This document shows positions 47,404 through 55,514 of a stretch of 64,000 bases of DNA, one piece after another (position 1 is the first letter of the stretch; every line of letters begins with the position of its first letter). Origin of the DNA: Candidatus Saccharibacteria bacterium CG_4_10_14_0_2_um_filter_52_9 (lineage in GTDB: Bacteria > Actinomycetota > Acidimicrobiia > Acidimicrobiales > RAAP-2); contig CAJCJA010000022.1 of assembly GCA_903970515.1 (NCBI GenBank), forward strand, positions 1 through 64,000, written 5' to 3'. Under the pieces are notes generated by a model. The model saw nothing but the letters and a program-made list of their open reading frames with translations, was not told the DNA's origin and did not search any database. The translations under genes were made by a program, and so were the position numbers.

Positions 47404-47926
47404 CTCTCCTGATGAAGCGGCTGTTGCACGTGCCGTCCTCTGCTCGGATACTTCAGGGGGTTTTTTCTAGGCCCGATCTCTGTGGAAAAGATGCGAATTA
47501 CTCGTTGATTAGTGGGGCCATCGAAAAAAAAATAGTGGATAAGTCCCTTTTGTATTGGGCAAAAGTGTCTGATTTCGGAAATTTCGGTGACGCGCGGGTG
47601 CGAACTCTGGCACAGTAATCCTCGTAGTTCACGTAGCACCTGTTGACGATCGATGGAACCGCAAGGGGAAGTTGACGGAGAGTGAAGGGACCTCGCAAGG
47701 GGGACGGAAGCTTTCAGCGGGCAGCGGAGTTCGGTCCGCGGTTCGTACAGACGGATGACGTGGAGTACCTGCCGTTTCACGCTGGCCTGTCCGACACGGG
47801 TCAGTGCGGGACGTGCCTTCGGGAACCCCGAGGGGCTGGCGAGCTTGCTCACTGGTCACTCGGGGTTTTCGGCTGTCTGGACCCCGTGTTGACTCATCGT
47901 GACAAGGAAACCTTGAGGGAGATGAA
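47404..47926. other. 523-bp intergenic region
   Basis: It separates the minus-strand HTH-like gene from the plus-strand VOC gene. 47455-47560 is A/T-rich, with T6 and A9 tracts, and should hold the minus-strand promoter. From about 47640 it becomes GC-rich; an 82-codon frame (47682-47930) has no recognisable protein features. A 9-bp hairpin with an inner stem lies at 47824-47867. Confidence 0.55.
47824..47867 (+). promoter_or_regulatory. Structured leader element upstream of the VOC gene
   Basis: AACCCCGAG (47824-47832) pairs perfectly with CTCGGGGTT (47859-47867), and within its 26-nt loop GAGC/GCTC (about 47841-47850) can form a second stem. TT follows the outer stem. It lies 59 bp before the VOC start and may be an attenuator or terminator-like leader structure. 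Confidence 0.4.
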
Positions 47927-48289
47927 GTGAATTTCTTGCGAGTGCTGGTGGACGATGTCGATGACGCGATTGAGGACATGGCGTCGATCGGTTTCGAGCT
48001 TGACGAACGATGGGGTCCGCCATTCGCCATCGTGAAAAAGAGCGAGCTAGAAGTGTGGCTCTCGGGACCCAATTCCACCGGGGCGCAGGCCGTTCGTGAC
48101 TTTGACGCCGCGACGCGAGCAAGGGCTTCGACGCATCTCGTCCAGGTCGTCGACGATCTAGCTCGCGACGTCCAAGAGCTTGGCGCGAAGGGATGGATGC
48201 CGGTAGGCGACGAAGTCAGTGGGCCCGGTGGGGCGCAACGACTCCTATCCAAGAACGGCATGTTCGTGGAGTTGTTTCAACCCAAGTAG
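47927..48289 (+). CDS. VOC (glyoxalase-fold) protein
   Basis: 120 residues from GTG 47927, with GAGGGAGA about 4 bases upstream. A single vicinal-oxygen-chelate domain: FLRVLVDDVDDAIEDMASIG and a closing SKNGMFVELFQP with the metal Glu position. The first His ligand is not seen, so it may bind rather than transform a ligand (bleomycin-resistance-like). Function unknown. Confidence 0.78.
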   Translation: MNFLRVLVDDVDDAIEDMASIGFELDERWGPPFAIVKKSELEVWLSGPNSTGAQAVRDFDAATRARASTHLVQVVDDLARDVQELGAKGWMPVGDEVSGPGGAQRLLSKNGMFVELFQPK

Positions 48290-48355
48290 CTGCTGATCGT
48301 GCCGTCGAGGTCCCATGCCCCGAGAAGTCGCGCGACGTACGACCAAGGAGCAAAG

Positions 48356-49057
48356 TCAAAAGAGGGACTGGTTCTCCACGCGTTCAATGAGTTCAGGCCC
48401 GTCGTTGCGAACCGAACCTACGGCGTTGTCCACACCATGGTGCGCGAGGGTGCCCACCGGTGCGGGTGAGAGCAGCAACGCCCGCTCGTCGGGTCCGAAG
48501 TCCTTGACGTTGAGCCACGTCTCGATGTCGCTCGACTCCAACACGACGGGCATGCGGTCATGAATCTCGTCCATGTCCTTGCTGGGCGTCGTCGTAATCA
48601 CGGTGCAGGTCTTGAGCGCCGTCGCGTCTTCGGCGCTCGGATCCCACCACTGCTCGTACAGCCCCGCGAAGAGCATGAGTTGCCCGTCGGCGCGCGTGAA
48701 GTAATTGGGTTGCTTATTGTGACCAGGGCGGTGGTCCCACTCGTAGAAACCGTCGACCGGAATAACGCAGGGTCGCTTCGCAAAGGCGCTGCGAAACGAA
48801 GGTTTCTCCGCGACCGTCTCCGCGCGAGCGTTGAACAACCGATTGGCGATTGAAGGGTCCTTCGCCCAACTGGGCAGTAGTCCCCAGCGATACGAATCAA
48901 GTACGCGCCCGCGCTCGAGGCTGAGCGCGAAGAGTCGTCGCTGGGGACCGACGTTCCAGCTCGGGTGGCCTTCGGGTTCGACACCCGCGGCGAGCGTGGC
49001 GTCGAGCAGTTTCGCGAGACGCACGGGGGGCGTGAAGAGGGCGACGCGACCGCACAT
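48356..49057 (-). CDS. SRAP domain (YedK/HMCES-type) abasic-site protein
   Basis: 233 residues from ATG 49057 with AAAGGAG upstream; a longer frame buries the essential cysteine. Cys2 (MCGRVALF) becomes N-terminal and forms a thiazolidine with abasic sites in single-stranded DNA. Other marks are PSWNVGPQ, RWGLLPSWAKD, NARAETVAEKPSFRSAF, GFYEWDH and the His in EIHDRMPVVL. It is a DNA-repair protein, fitting with the mutasome 5 kb away. Confidence 0.94.
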   Translation of the reverse strand: MCGRVALFTPPVRLAKLLDATLAAGVEPEGHPSWNVGPQRRLFALSLERGRVLDSYRWGLLPSWAKDPSIANRLFNARAETVAEKPSFRSAFAKRPCVIPVDGFYEWDHRPGHNKQPNYFTRADGQLMLFAGLYEQWWDPSAEDATALKTCTVITTTPSKDMDEIHDRMPVVLESSDIETWLNVKDFGPDERALLLSPAPVGTLAHHGVDNAVGSVRNDGPELIERVENQSLF

Positions 49058-49280
49058 GGCACTCCTTTCCTGTCTCACGATACGCCGCGGAGCCGTCGTG
49101 TGGCGAGCGGCGACACCACGAGAAGCTCGCCCTAGGTCATTTGGCCTAACGCCAATCAGCCAACATTGCCAAAGACCTTTGCGGGTACTCTGCAAATGCA
49201 GTTGGTTGTCGCCCACCCCGAGCGGCACAACGCAAGTTTTTTTATCTCGGTCACCTCGTGGTCGTGCGAAAAGTAGGTGC

Positions 49281-52200
49281 ATGATGCGGACCTCTCTTCG
49301 TGCGTCAGCCACACTGCTCGTGGCCGTTTCGCTGATTTCGCTGAGCCTTATTAGTGACGCCAACGGGGCAACCACTTCCTCGAGCACGTCGACGAGTTCT
49401 TCGACGTCCCAGGCGCAACTCGCGAGTCAAGGTCAAGACGTCTGTGCCCAAAACGTCCCCGCGGGGATTGCGCACTGCAACTCGATCTTGGGCGTGCAGC
49501 CCGCGGTGCTACCCAACCAAACGGGCGTCGGGATTCCCGCCGTGTCGGTGTTGGGCGACGACGGCGCGTATTCACCTGCGTATCTCCAATCGGCGTACAA
49601 CATTCCCTCCGCGACCCTGGCAGACGGAGGAGGCGCCGGACAGATCGTGGCGGTCATCGGTGCCTACGGCGCGCCCAATCTCATTGGTGACCTCGCGTAT
49701 TTTCGAAGCTTCTTTGGATTGAGCGCGTGTCCCGAGGGCACGGTGTCAACGGCCAACAGGACCTGCAACATCGAAGTCGTCAACGAAGCCGGAGCGACGT
49801 CACCAACGCCCGTTGCGAGTTCCAGTTGGGCGCTTGAACAGTCGATCGACATCGACATGGTGAGTGCGATCTGTCCAAGTTGTCAGATTCTCGTCGTCGA
49901 AGCCACGGACCCCGCCATTGCGGACCTCGGCACTGCGGTCAACACGGCGGTCGCCATGGGAGCGACGTCCGTCTCCAACAGTTACGGCTCGAGCGAATAT
50001 CCCGGCGAAGTGAACGACTCGAATCTCTACTTCAATCATCCGCGCGTCCCGATCGTGGTGGCGTCCGGTGACACCGGCTACGGCGTCGAATTTCCCGCCG
50101 CCTCACCCGACGTAGTAGCGGTCGGTGGCACGTCGCTCGTCCAAAACAGCGCCAATGGCGTGACCGACGGTTCATCGACGGTGTGGGCCGACAGTGCGAG
50201 CGGGTGCAGCGCGTTCGAGCCGAAGCCATCGTGGCAACACGACACGGGTTGCGCCAATCGAACGGATAACGATGTCGCGGCGGATGCCGACCCCGCGACC
50301 GGCGTGTGGACCTACGACACCTATGGCTACGGCGGTCTTCTCAACGTGGGCGGCACCAGCGTTGCGTCGCCCATCGTCGCGGCGATGTACGCGCTCGCGG
50401 GTCCTTCGGATCAGGCCGTGTATCCGGCACAGTACCTCTATGCGAATCAAGACGAACTCACACCCGTGCTCACTGGTGCCGACGGTTCGTGCGCGACGTA
50501 CCTATGTGACGCGTCGGTGAGTCAGGGCAACTACAACGGACCGACGGGCAACGGCACGCCGAGCAAGCCGCCGAACAGTAGTAGCGCCTTCGGCACGACG
50601 TCGGGGACGACGACCCCCACCATTCTTTCGTCACCCACATTGGTGAGCGCCTTGGCGTCAAGCGGCAGCGTGACGTTGACGTGGCGCGCGCCATCGGGTT
50701 CAGGTCCCGTGCCGAGTGGTTACGAGGTCCTCGAGGGCGTCGGAAACCAGGCGCCCGCACCCCCGCCAATCAACCCCAACGAGATCGCGTCGGACACCTA
50801 CGTCGTGAGTGGTCTCACGAACGGCACGAAGTACAACTTCAGCGTCGAGGCGCAAAGCGCCGCCGGCACGTCCGCGCCGTCGAACGTGCTTTCGGCGACG
50901 CCGTCATCGTCGCTAAATGGCGCTCCAAGTGCGCCACTCGACGTGGTCGCGACGCCGGGCAACGCTCAAGCCGTTATCTCTTGGTCGTCACCGGTCAGTG
51001 CAGGCAGCACTCCCATCACGAGCTACACCGCGACCAACCAGGAAGGTTCCTCGTGCGAAAACGTCGTGGGCGTGGGTCCCTCAAACACCTGCACGGTGGG
51101 CGGCCTCACGAACGGACATAGTTACGTCTTTGCGGTCGACGCGACGAACGCGACGGGTACCAGTGCGTTCTCGAGCGCCTCGGCCGCGGTGAGCCCGGGC
51201 GGAATCCCCGCCCCCCCGCTCAACGTCACGGGAGTATCGGGTGATCAAAGCGTCATTGTGAGTTGGGACCCACCACTCTCGAACGGAGGAGGCGCGATCA
51301 CCGGCTACACCGCGTCGGACGGTCCCGCCCACTCCTGTCAACTCGTCGTGAGCGTGGCGGAACCCGATTCGTGCACCATCGCGGGGCTCACCAATGGTGA
51401 CTCGTATCAGTTCAGCGTCACGTCAACGAACGCCGAGGGCACGAGCGCAGCGTCCGCCCCGTCGGCGCCCGTACTCGTCGCGACCGACACTCCCGCCACG
51501 TCGGTGAGCGCTGGTGACGACTTCGCGTGCGCGTTGTTCGCCGGTGGCACCGTCAAGTGCTGGGGTAACAACAACTACGGCCAATTAGGCAACGGTACGC
51601 TCGTCAGTTCGGCGACGCAGGTCCAAGTCCGAGGCGTGGGCGGTGCGACCCAAATCTCCGCGGGTATCGACAGCGCCTGTGCCCTGGTCGCTCGCGGTGC
51701 GGTCAAGTGTTGGGGGGCCAATACGTATTCGCAATTGGGCGACGGCCTGAGCGCGAATTCTTCGACCGCGGTCAACGTGAAGGGGCTGACGGGCGTGCGG
51801 TCACTGACATCGGGATTTCATTTCCGATGCGCTCTCATGGACAGCGGCACGGCACGATGCTGGGGCGAAAACGACAATGGTCAAATTGGTAACGGCACGT
51901 ATATCACCGAGAAGGTGCCAGTCGCCGTGTCGAATCTGCGAGGTGTTTCATCAATCGCCGTCGACGAGGACCACGCCTGCGCAATCCTCGCGAGCGGCAC
52001 CGTTAAGTGTTGGGGAGCCAACTCCTACGGTCAACTCGGCGACGGATCACGTGCGGGGTCACGAGCCCCGGTCACCGTCAAGGGGCTTGGTGCGGTCAAG
52101 GCCATCGGCGTCGGTCTTTCCAATACGTGCGCGATCCTCGCGAGCGGCACCGTCAAGTGCTGGGGCTACAACGGCGACGGCGAGTTGGGCGACGCCACCA

Positions 52201-52568
52201 CCGCCAATTCGTCCAAACCTATGACCGTTGCGGGGATCAGTGACGCGAAGCATCTCGCGGTCGGTGGCTTCAACAGTTGTGCCCAAGTGGCCAACGGTAC
52301 CGTGAGTTGTTGGGGACTCAACAGCGCGACACTGCTAAGTGCCAATTCGACGACGACCGCGGCACCAGCGGCGGCGGCGCTGGATCTTTCTGGCGACTTG
52401 AACATTTCGATTGACTCTGGCTATTCGTGTTCGCTGCTCGAGAACCAAAAGGTCGAGTGCTGGGTCAACGGTGCGCCGACCGTGACCGTGCTCTGGTTCC
52501 CCGACGTCGCGAGTCCAAATGCGCTGAATATCACGACGAATCCCGCTTCTATCGTGCGCAAGCGCTAG
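49281..52568 (+). CDS. Secreted sedolisin-type protease with Fn3 and RCC1 repeats
   Basis: 1095 residues from ATG 49281; the open frame upstream runs through the SRAP gene. Signal peptide (LLVAVSLISLSLISDANGA), then a Ser/Thr-rich stretch, then an S53 catalytic domain (to about 410): Glu/Asp pair in WALEQSIDID, oxyanion Asp in VASGDTGYG, Ser in GGTSVASP. The large activation propeptide usual for the family is missing. Three Fn3 domains follow (about 50620-51485), then six or seven RCC1-type repeats (from about 51490) with the core ACAxxxxGTVKCWGxNxYGQLGxG, each carrying a Cys pair. Extracellular peptidase is likely; the RCC1 propeller probably binds a target. Confidence 0.88.
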   Translation: MMRTSLRASATLLVAVSLISLSLISDANGATTSSSTSTSSSTSQAQLASQGQDVCAQNVPAGIAHCNSILGVQPAVLPNQTGVGIPAVSVLGDDGAYSPAYLQSAYNIPSATLADGGGAGQIVAVIGAYGAPNLIGDLAYFRSFFGLSACPEGTVSTANRTCNIEVVNEAGATSPTPVASSSWALEQSIDIDMVSAICPSCQILVVEATDPAIADLGTAVNTAVAMGATSVSNSYGSSEYPGEVNDSNLYFNHPRVPIVVASGDTGYGVEFPAASPDVVAVGGTSLVQNSANGVTDGSSTVWADSASGCSAFEPKPSWQHDTGCANRTDNDVAADADPATGVWTYDTYGYGGLLNVGGTSVASPIVAAMYALAGPSDQAVYPAQYLYANQDELTPVLTGADGSCATYLCDASVSQGNYNGPTGNGTPSKPPNSSSAFGTTSGTTTPTILSSPTLVSALASSGSVTLTWRAPSGSGPVPSGYEVLEGVGNQAPAPPPINPNEIASDTYVVSGLTNGTKYNFSVEAQSAAGTSAPSNVLSATPSSSLNGAPSAPLDVVATPGNAQAVISWSSPVSAGSTPITSYTATNQEGSSCENVVGVGPSNTCTVGGLTNGHSYVFAVDATNATGTSAFSSASAAVSPGGIPAPPLNVTGVSGDQSVIVSWDPPLSNGGGAITGYTASDGPAHSCQLVVSVAEPDSCTIAGLTNGDSYQFSVTSTNAEGTSAASAPSAPVLVATDTPATSVSAGDDFACALFAGGTVKCWGNNNYGQLGNGTLVSSATQVQVRGVGGATQISAGIDSACALVARGAVKCWGANTYSQLGDGLSANSSTAVNVKGLTGVRSLTSGFHFRCALMDSGTARCWGENDNGQIGNGTYITEKVPVAVSNLRGVSSIAVDEDHACAILASGTVKCWGANSYGQLGDGSRAGSRAPVTVKGLGAVKAIGVGLSNTCAILASGTVKCWGYNGDGELGDATTANSSKPMTVAGISDAKHLAVGGFNSCAQVANGTVSCWGLNSATLLSANSTTTAAPAAAALDLSGDLNISIDSGYSCSLLENQKVECWVNGAPTVTVLWFPDVASPNALNITTNPASIVRKR

Positions 52569-52616
52569 GGAAACAAGGTGTTCACGGCGAAGTACGCGCA
52601 CTCGCGCGAGCGACGC

Positions 52617-53267
52617 TTACGCGACGAAACGTTCGCGATTCGCGATGGTGACGGCTTCTAGCTTCGAGTGAGCACCCATTTTGGTGAGGATGCTGTTGAC
52701 GTGATTGCGGACGGTGCTCGTGGAAATGAAGAGCCTCTCGGACATCGTCGAGGTCGATTCGCCCGCGAGAAGGCATTGCAAGACGTCGCGCTCTCGCGAC
52801 GTAAGAGCGGCACTCGGTGTGGCTTCGGCGGGTTGAAGCGATGCGGCGTGCATGGGGAGTTCGCGGAATTTGACGACGAGGTCACCGTGCGCAGCGTCGC
52901 GAAGCGTGTCGGTGATGTGCTCGAGAGAACTGTCTCTCGTGACGAGTCCCGCGCAACCTTCTTCGAGGACGTGGCGGAGTAGATCGTTGTTCTCGTGTTC
53001 GGTCATCATCAGCACGCTGGTCTCGTTCGCACTGCGAACGATGTATTTCGCCGCTTCGAGACCGTCGCCGTCCGAGAGGCGCTCGTTCATGAGAACGACG
53101 TTCGGTAGTTCACGACGAACGAGGTCGGCGGCCTCAAAGACGCTGTTCACAACGTTGGTGAGTGAAAAGTCGCCCTCGGTCGCGATGTGAGATTGGAGTG
53201 AGTTCACGAACGTGGGGTGGTCATCGACGACCAGAAGGGTAATCATTTCGCTCGTGGAACTACTCAT
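52617..53267 (-). CDS. NarL/LuxR-type regulator with Asn in place of phospho-Asp
   Basis: 216 residues. Receiver-like domain (9-120): acidic pair in VVDDHP, but the phosphoacceptor position reads VVLMNERLSDGDG (Asn, codon AAC) and the conserved Lys is Arg (GLVTRD). C-terminal HTH (about 150-212): LTSRERDVLQCLLAGESTST, LFISTSTVRNHVNSILTKMG and AHSKLEAVTIA. The HTH is very like that of the gene at 62636. It should act without classical phosphorylation. It lies opposite and just after the secreted protease gene. Confidence 0.9.
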   Translation of the reverse strand: MSSSTSEMITLLVVDDHPTFVNSLQSHIATEGDFSLTNVVNSVFEAADLVRRELPNVVLMNERLSDGDGLEAAKYIVRSANETSVLMMTEHENNDLLRHVLEEGCAGLVTRDSSLEHITDTLRDAAHGDLVVKFRELPMHAASLQPAEATPSAALTSRERDVLQCLLAGESTSTMSERLFISTSTVRNHVNSILTKMGAHSKLEAVTIANRERFVA

Positions 53268-53736
53268 TATTGGACGCTAGCGGGGCAAGGTGGATGTGCC
53301 TTGGTCGGGGCTTACGACGAGCCCCAGTACAAAGGGGTTCTGGCGGCTTCTTTGTGACATTCGCGTGACATTTAGTTGGCGCGTTTTGCCGCTGTTTTCC
53401 GTATCGCTGAGAACTTGTGAGGAATCATCGAAAGGATGAAAATGGTGTTGACACCGCCCACGCATTTGATGTGATCGCGGGGAAGCACGATTCGATGGTT
53501 TGAGCGCCGAACGCGTTCGTGGACTCGTCGTGTGGGTGGTGAGTTTTATTTACCTAAAGGTTTCAAACTTCATCAGGTTTTATATCTATGTTGGTCGACC
53601 CGTCACGAATTTTGAGGGTGTTCCGAGCCAATTCAGCTCACCTCTCGCCGCTAAGTCTTTTTCAAAGTTCGGCGGCCTCTTCCTGCGAAGGGGGGCGACG
53701 TCAGAATGCGCCAAAAGGGGGCGAAATCGCCTCGGG
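53268..53736. other. Intergenic region upstream of the mutasome
   Basis: About 470 bp between the divergent NarL-like gene and the mutasome promoter. The stretch 53535-53600 is A/T-rich. I see no gene and no clear RNA structure. The minus-strand gene must have its promoter here. Confidence 0.5.
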
Positions 53737-53781
53737 TTGTCAGGGGCACACCGTATGGCTACTCTTACGAACATATGTTCG
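53737..53781 (+). promoter_or_regulatory. SOS promoter with LexA box
   Basis: TTGTCA (53737-53742), a 17-bp spacer and TACTCT (53760-53765) form a good promoter. The perfect palindrome CGAACATATGTTCG (53768-53781) sits over the expected start point and matches the actinobacterial LexA consensus CGAAC-N4-GTTCG. It should repress imuA'-imuB-dnaE2 until DNA damage. Confidence 0.85.
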
Positions 53782-54434
53782 CTTTTTCTTCCACACGCCC
53801 TACGTTGCCTGAAAATCTGGCAGCCTCACTTCGCCCCCTCACCCTCGCGAAAAGCCGCATGCTGCCCCTTGGCGAGCCCTGGAAGGCATTGGTGCCCGGG
53901 GGTGGACTACGCCGTGGTTCGACCGTGGTCGTCGAAGCGCCGCCGGGACTCGGTGGGTTGAGCTTGGCCCTCAGCCTGCTCACCGCCTCGAGCGCGAACG
54001 GTCACTGGGCCGGCGTGGTGGGGGTGGACGATCCTGGGGTCGTCGCGATGGCGGAGCTCGGGATGGATCTTCGTCGAGTGCTCTTCGTACCTCGTCCGCG
54101 CGGTGCGTGGGCTGAATCCGTGGCGGATCTGCTCGACGGTGTCGATCTCGTGGTGGTGCGTCCGCCCTCGCGCGCGGCGCACGGCGTTGCGCGAAAGTTA
54201 GTGGACCGCGTACGAGAGCGTGGCACGGTGCTGATCGTGTTGAGTGAACCGCACGCTGCGTGGCCGCTCGCTCCCGATGTGTGCTTTGCCATCACCGAGT
54301 CGCGCTGGGCCACGTCCTCGCGACTCGACGCGCGTTATCTCAACGTTCGCGTGAGTGGGCGTGGTGAAGCGGGGCGCGCGAGCGAGCACGTCGTGGTGCT
54401 GCCGAATCGAAAAGGCCGGGCGGCGGCCTCGTAG
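53775..54434 (+). CDS. imuA: ImuA'-like mutasome protein
   Basis: 219 residues from ATG 53775, which lies inside the LexA box, 10 bp after the -10 box, suggesting a nearly leaderless mRNA; TTG 53805 is the alternative. RecA-like fold: PLTLAKSRMLPLGEPWKALV, GGLRRGSTVVVEAPPGLGGL, where the P-loop lysine is absent. ImuA' works with ImuB and DnaE2 in error-prone translesion synthesis. It is directly followed by imuB with no gap. Confidence 0.82.
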   Translation: MFAFSSTRPTLPENLAASLRPLTLAKSRMLPLGEPWKALVPGGGLRRGSTVVVEAPPGLGGLSLALSLLTASSANGHWAGVVGVDDPGVVAMAELGMDLRRVLFVPRPRGAWAESVADLLDGVDLVVVRPPSRAAHGVARKLVDRVRERGTVLIVLSEPHAAWPLAPDVCFAITESRWATSSRLDARYLNVRVSGRGEAGRASEHVVVLPNRKGRAAAS

Positions 54435-55514
54435 ATGGAACGACTTCTCGCGATCTGGGTTGAGGAGTTGTCACGCGAGAAACCTGATGGTTCAACGTTG
54501 CGTGACTCGCTCGCGTTACTCGACGCACTGTGCGTGTTCTGTCCCTTCGCTGAGATCGTGCGACTCGGCCTGTACGTGTTGCCGGTGAGGGGCCCGAGCC
54601 GCTTCTTCGGGGGCGAGGAGAAGGTCATCGCGATGGCGACGGACACCGTGCGCGACGTCACGGGTTACGACGCCCATCTGGGGATCGCCGACGGACTCTT
54701 CTGCGCCGAGCTCGCCGCCCGCGAGCAGCGTGTGCTGGCACCGGGCGCGACGACATCGTTTCGTCGAGCCCAGTCCCTCGAGGTACTCGGACGAAAGGAT
54801 CTCACCACGACGTGTCGGCGTTTGGGGCTGTACACGCTGGGTTCGTTCGCGGACGTGCCCGCGGCGCGAGTGGGGGAGCGTTTTAACCAACACGCGCTCG
54901 AACTGCATCGAGTGGCCCGTGGGGACGTCGCTGAACTGGACGGCCAGCGCGACCTACGTCTCGCCCAGCGACTTCGCGACCTGCGAGGCGAGCGCGAGCC
55001 GGGCAGCGAGCAACTCGGTTTCTTTGGTCAGCGCGGGGCCGGTGATGATCGCGCGTTGGCGGCCGCGCACCGCGTTCGGCGTCGACTGGGCGCCGACGCC
55101 CTGCTCGTCGCGTCGTTGCACGGAGGAAGGGTGCCCGAGGATCGAGCCACGCTCGTGCCGTGGGGCTCGCCGCTCGTGGAGAATCGCGATCGGGCCCCCT
55201 GGCCCGGGCAGATCCGCTCCCCCTCGCCCGCGACGACGTTCCTGCATCCGGTCGCGGTGCAGCTGCGCGACGCGAACGACGCGCCGGTCCTCTTTGACGC
55301 TCGCGGCGTCTTGAGTGGCGAACCCGCGACGCTGCTGCTCACCCACTACGCGCGACGCGCCATTATCTGGCACGCGGGACCCTGGCCCCTCGTCGAGCGG
55401 TGGTGGAGTCGCGGTCGACGTCGTGCGCACCTGCAAGTGGTGCTCGCGCTCGGTGAAGCGGTGTTGCTCGTCGCCGAGTCGGGACGTTGGTGGTTGGTGG
55501 GGCTCTACGACTGA
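54435..55514 (+). CDS. imuB: ImuB-like Y-family polymerase homologue
   Basis: 359 residues, shorter than the about 520 usual for ImuB. It resembles a Y-family polymerase: GPSRFFGGEEKVIAMATDTV and GIADGLFCAELAAREQRVLA (palm-like), LGLYTLGSFADVPAARVGER (thumb) and a shortened C-terminus with TLLLTHYARRAIIWHAGPWP. The catalytic acidic triad of active Y polymerases is missing, as in ImuB generally, where the protein is an adaptor between DnaE2 and the sliding clamp. The dnaE2 ATG overlaps its stop by one base. Confidence 0.85.
   Translation: MERLLAIWVEELSREKPDGSTLRDSLALLDALCVFCPFAEIVRLGLYVLPVRGPSRFFGGEEKVIAMATDTVRDVTGYDAHLGIADGLFCAELAAREQRVLAPGATTSFRRAQSLEVLGRKDLTTTCRRLGLYTLGSFADVPAARVGERFNQHALELHRVARGDVAELDGQRDLRLAQRLRDLRGEREPGSEQLGFFGQRGAGDDRALAAAHRVRRRLGADALLVASLHGGRVPEDRATLVPWGSPLVENRDRAPWPGQIRSPSPATTFLHPVAVQLRDANDAPVLFDARGVLSGEPATLLLTHYARRAIIWHAGPWPLVERWWSRGRRRAHLQVVLALGEAVLLVAESGRWWLVGLYD

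Noticed and set aside
47682-47930. 82-codon frame before the VOC gene
   Set aside because: Composition and lack of motifs suggest a chance frame; the hairpin at 47824-47867 better explains the conserved-looking structure.
49281-52568. RCC1-type repeats taken at first as a eukaryote-like chromatin protein
   Set aside because: The signal peptide, sedolisin domain and Fn3 domains show a secreted bacterial enzyme; RCC1 propellers are common in such proteins.
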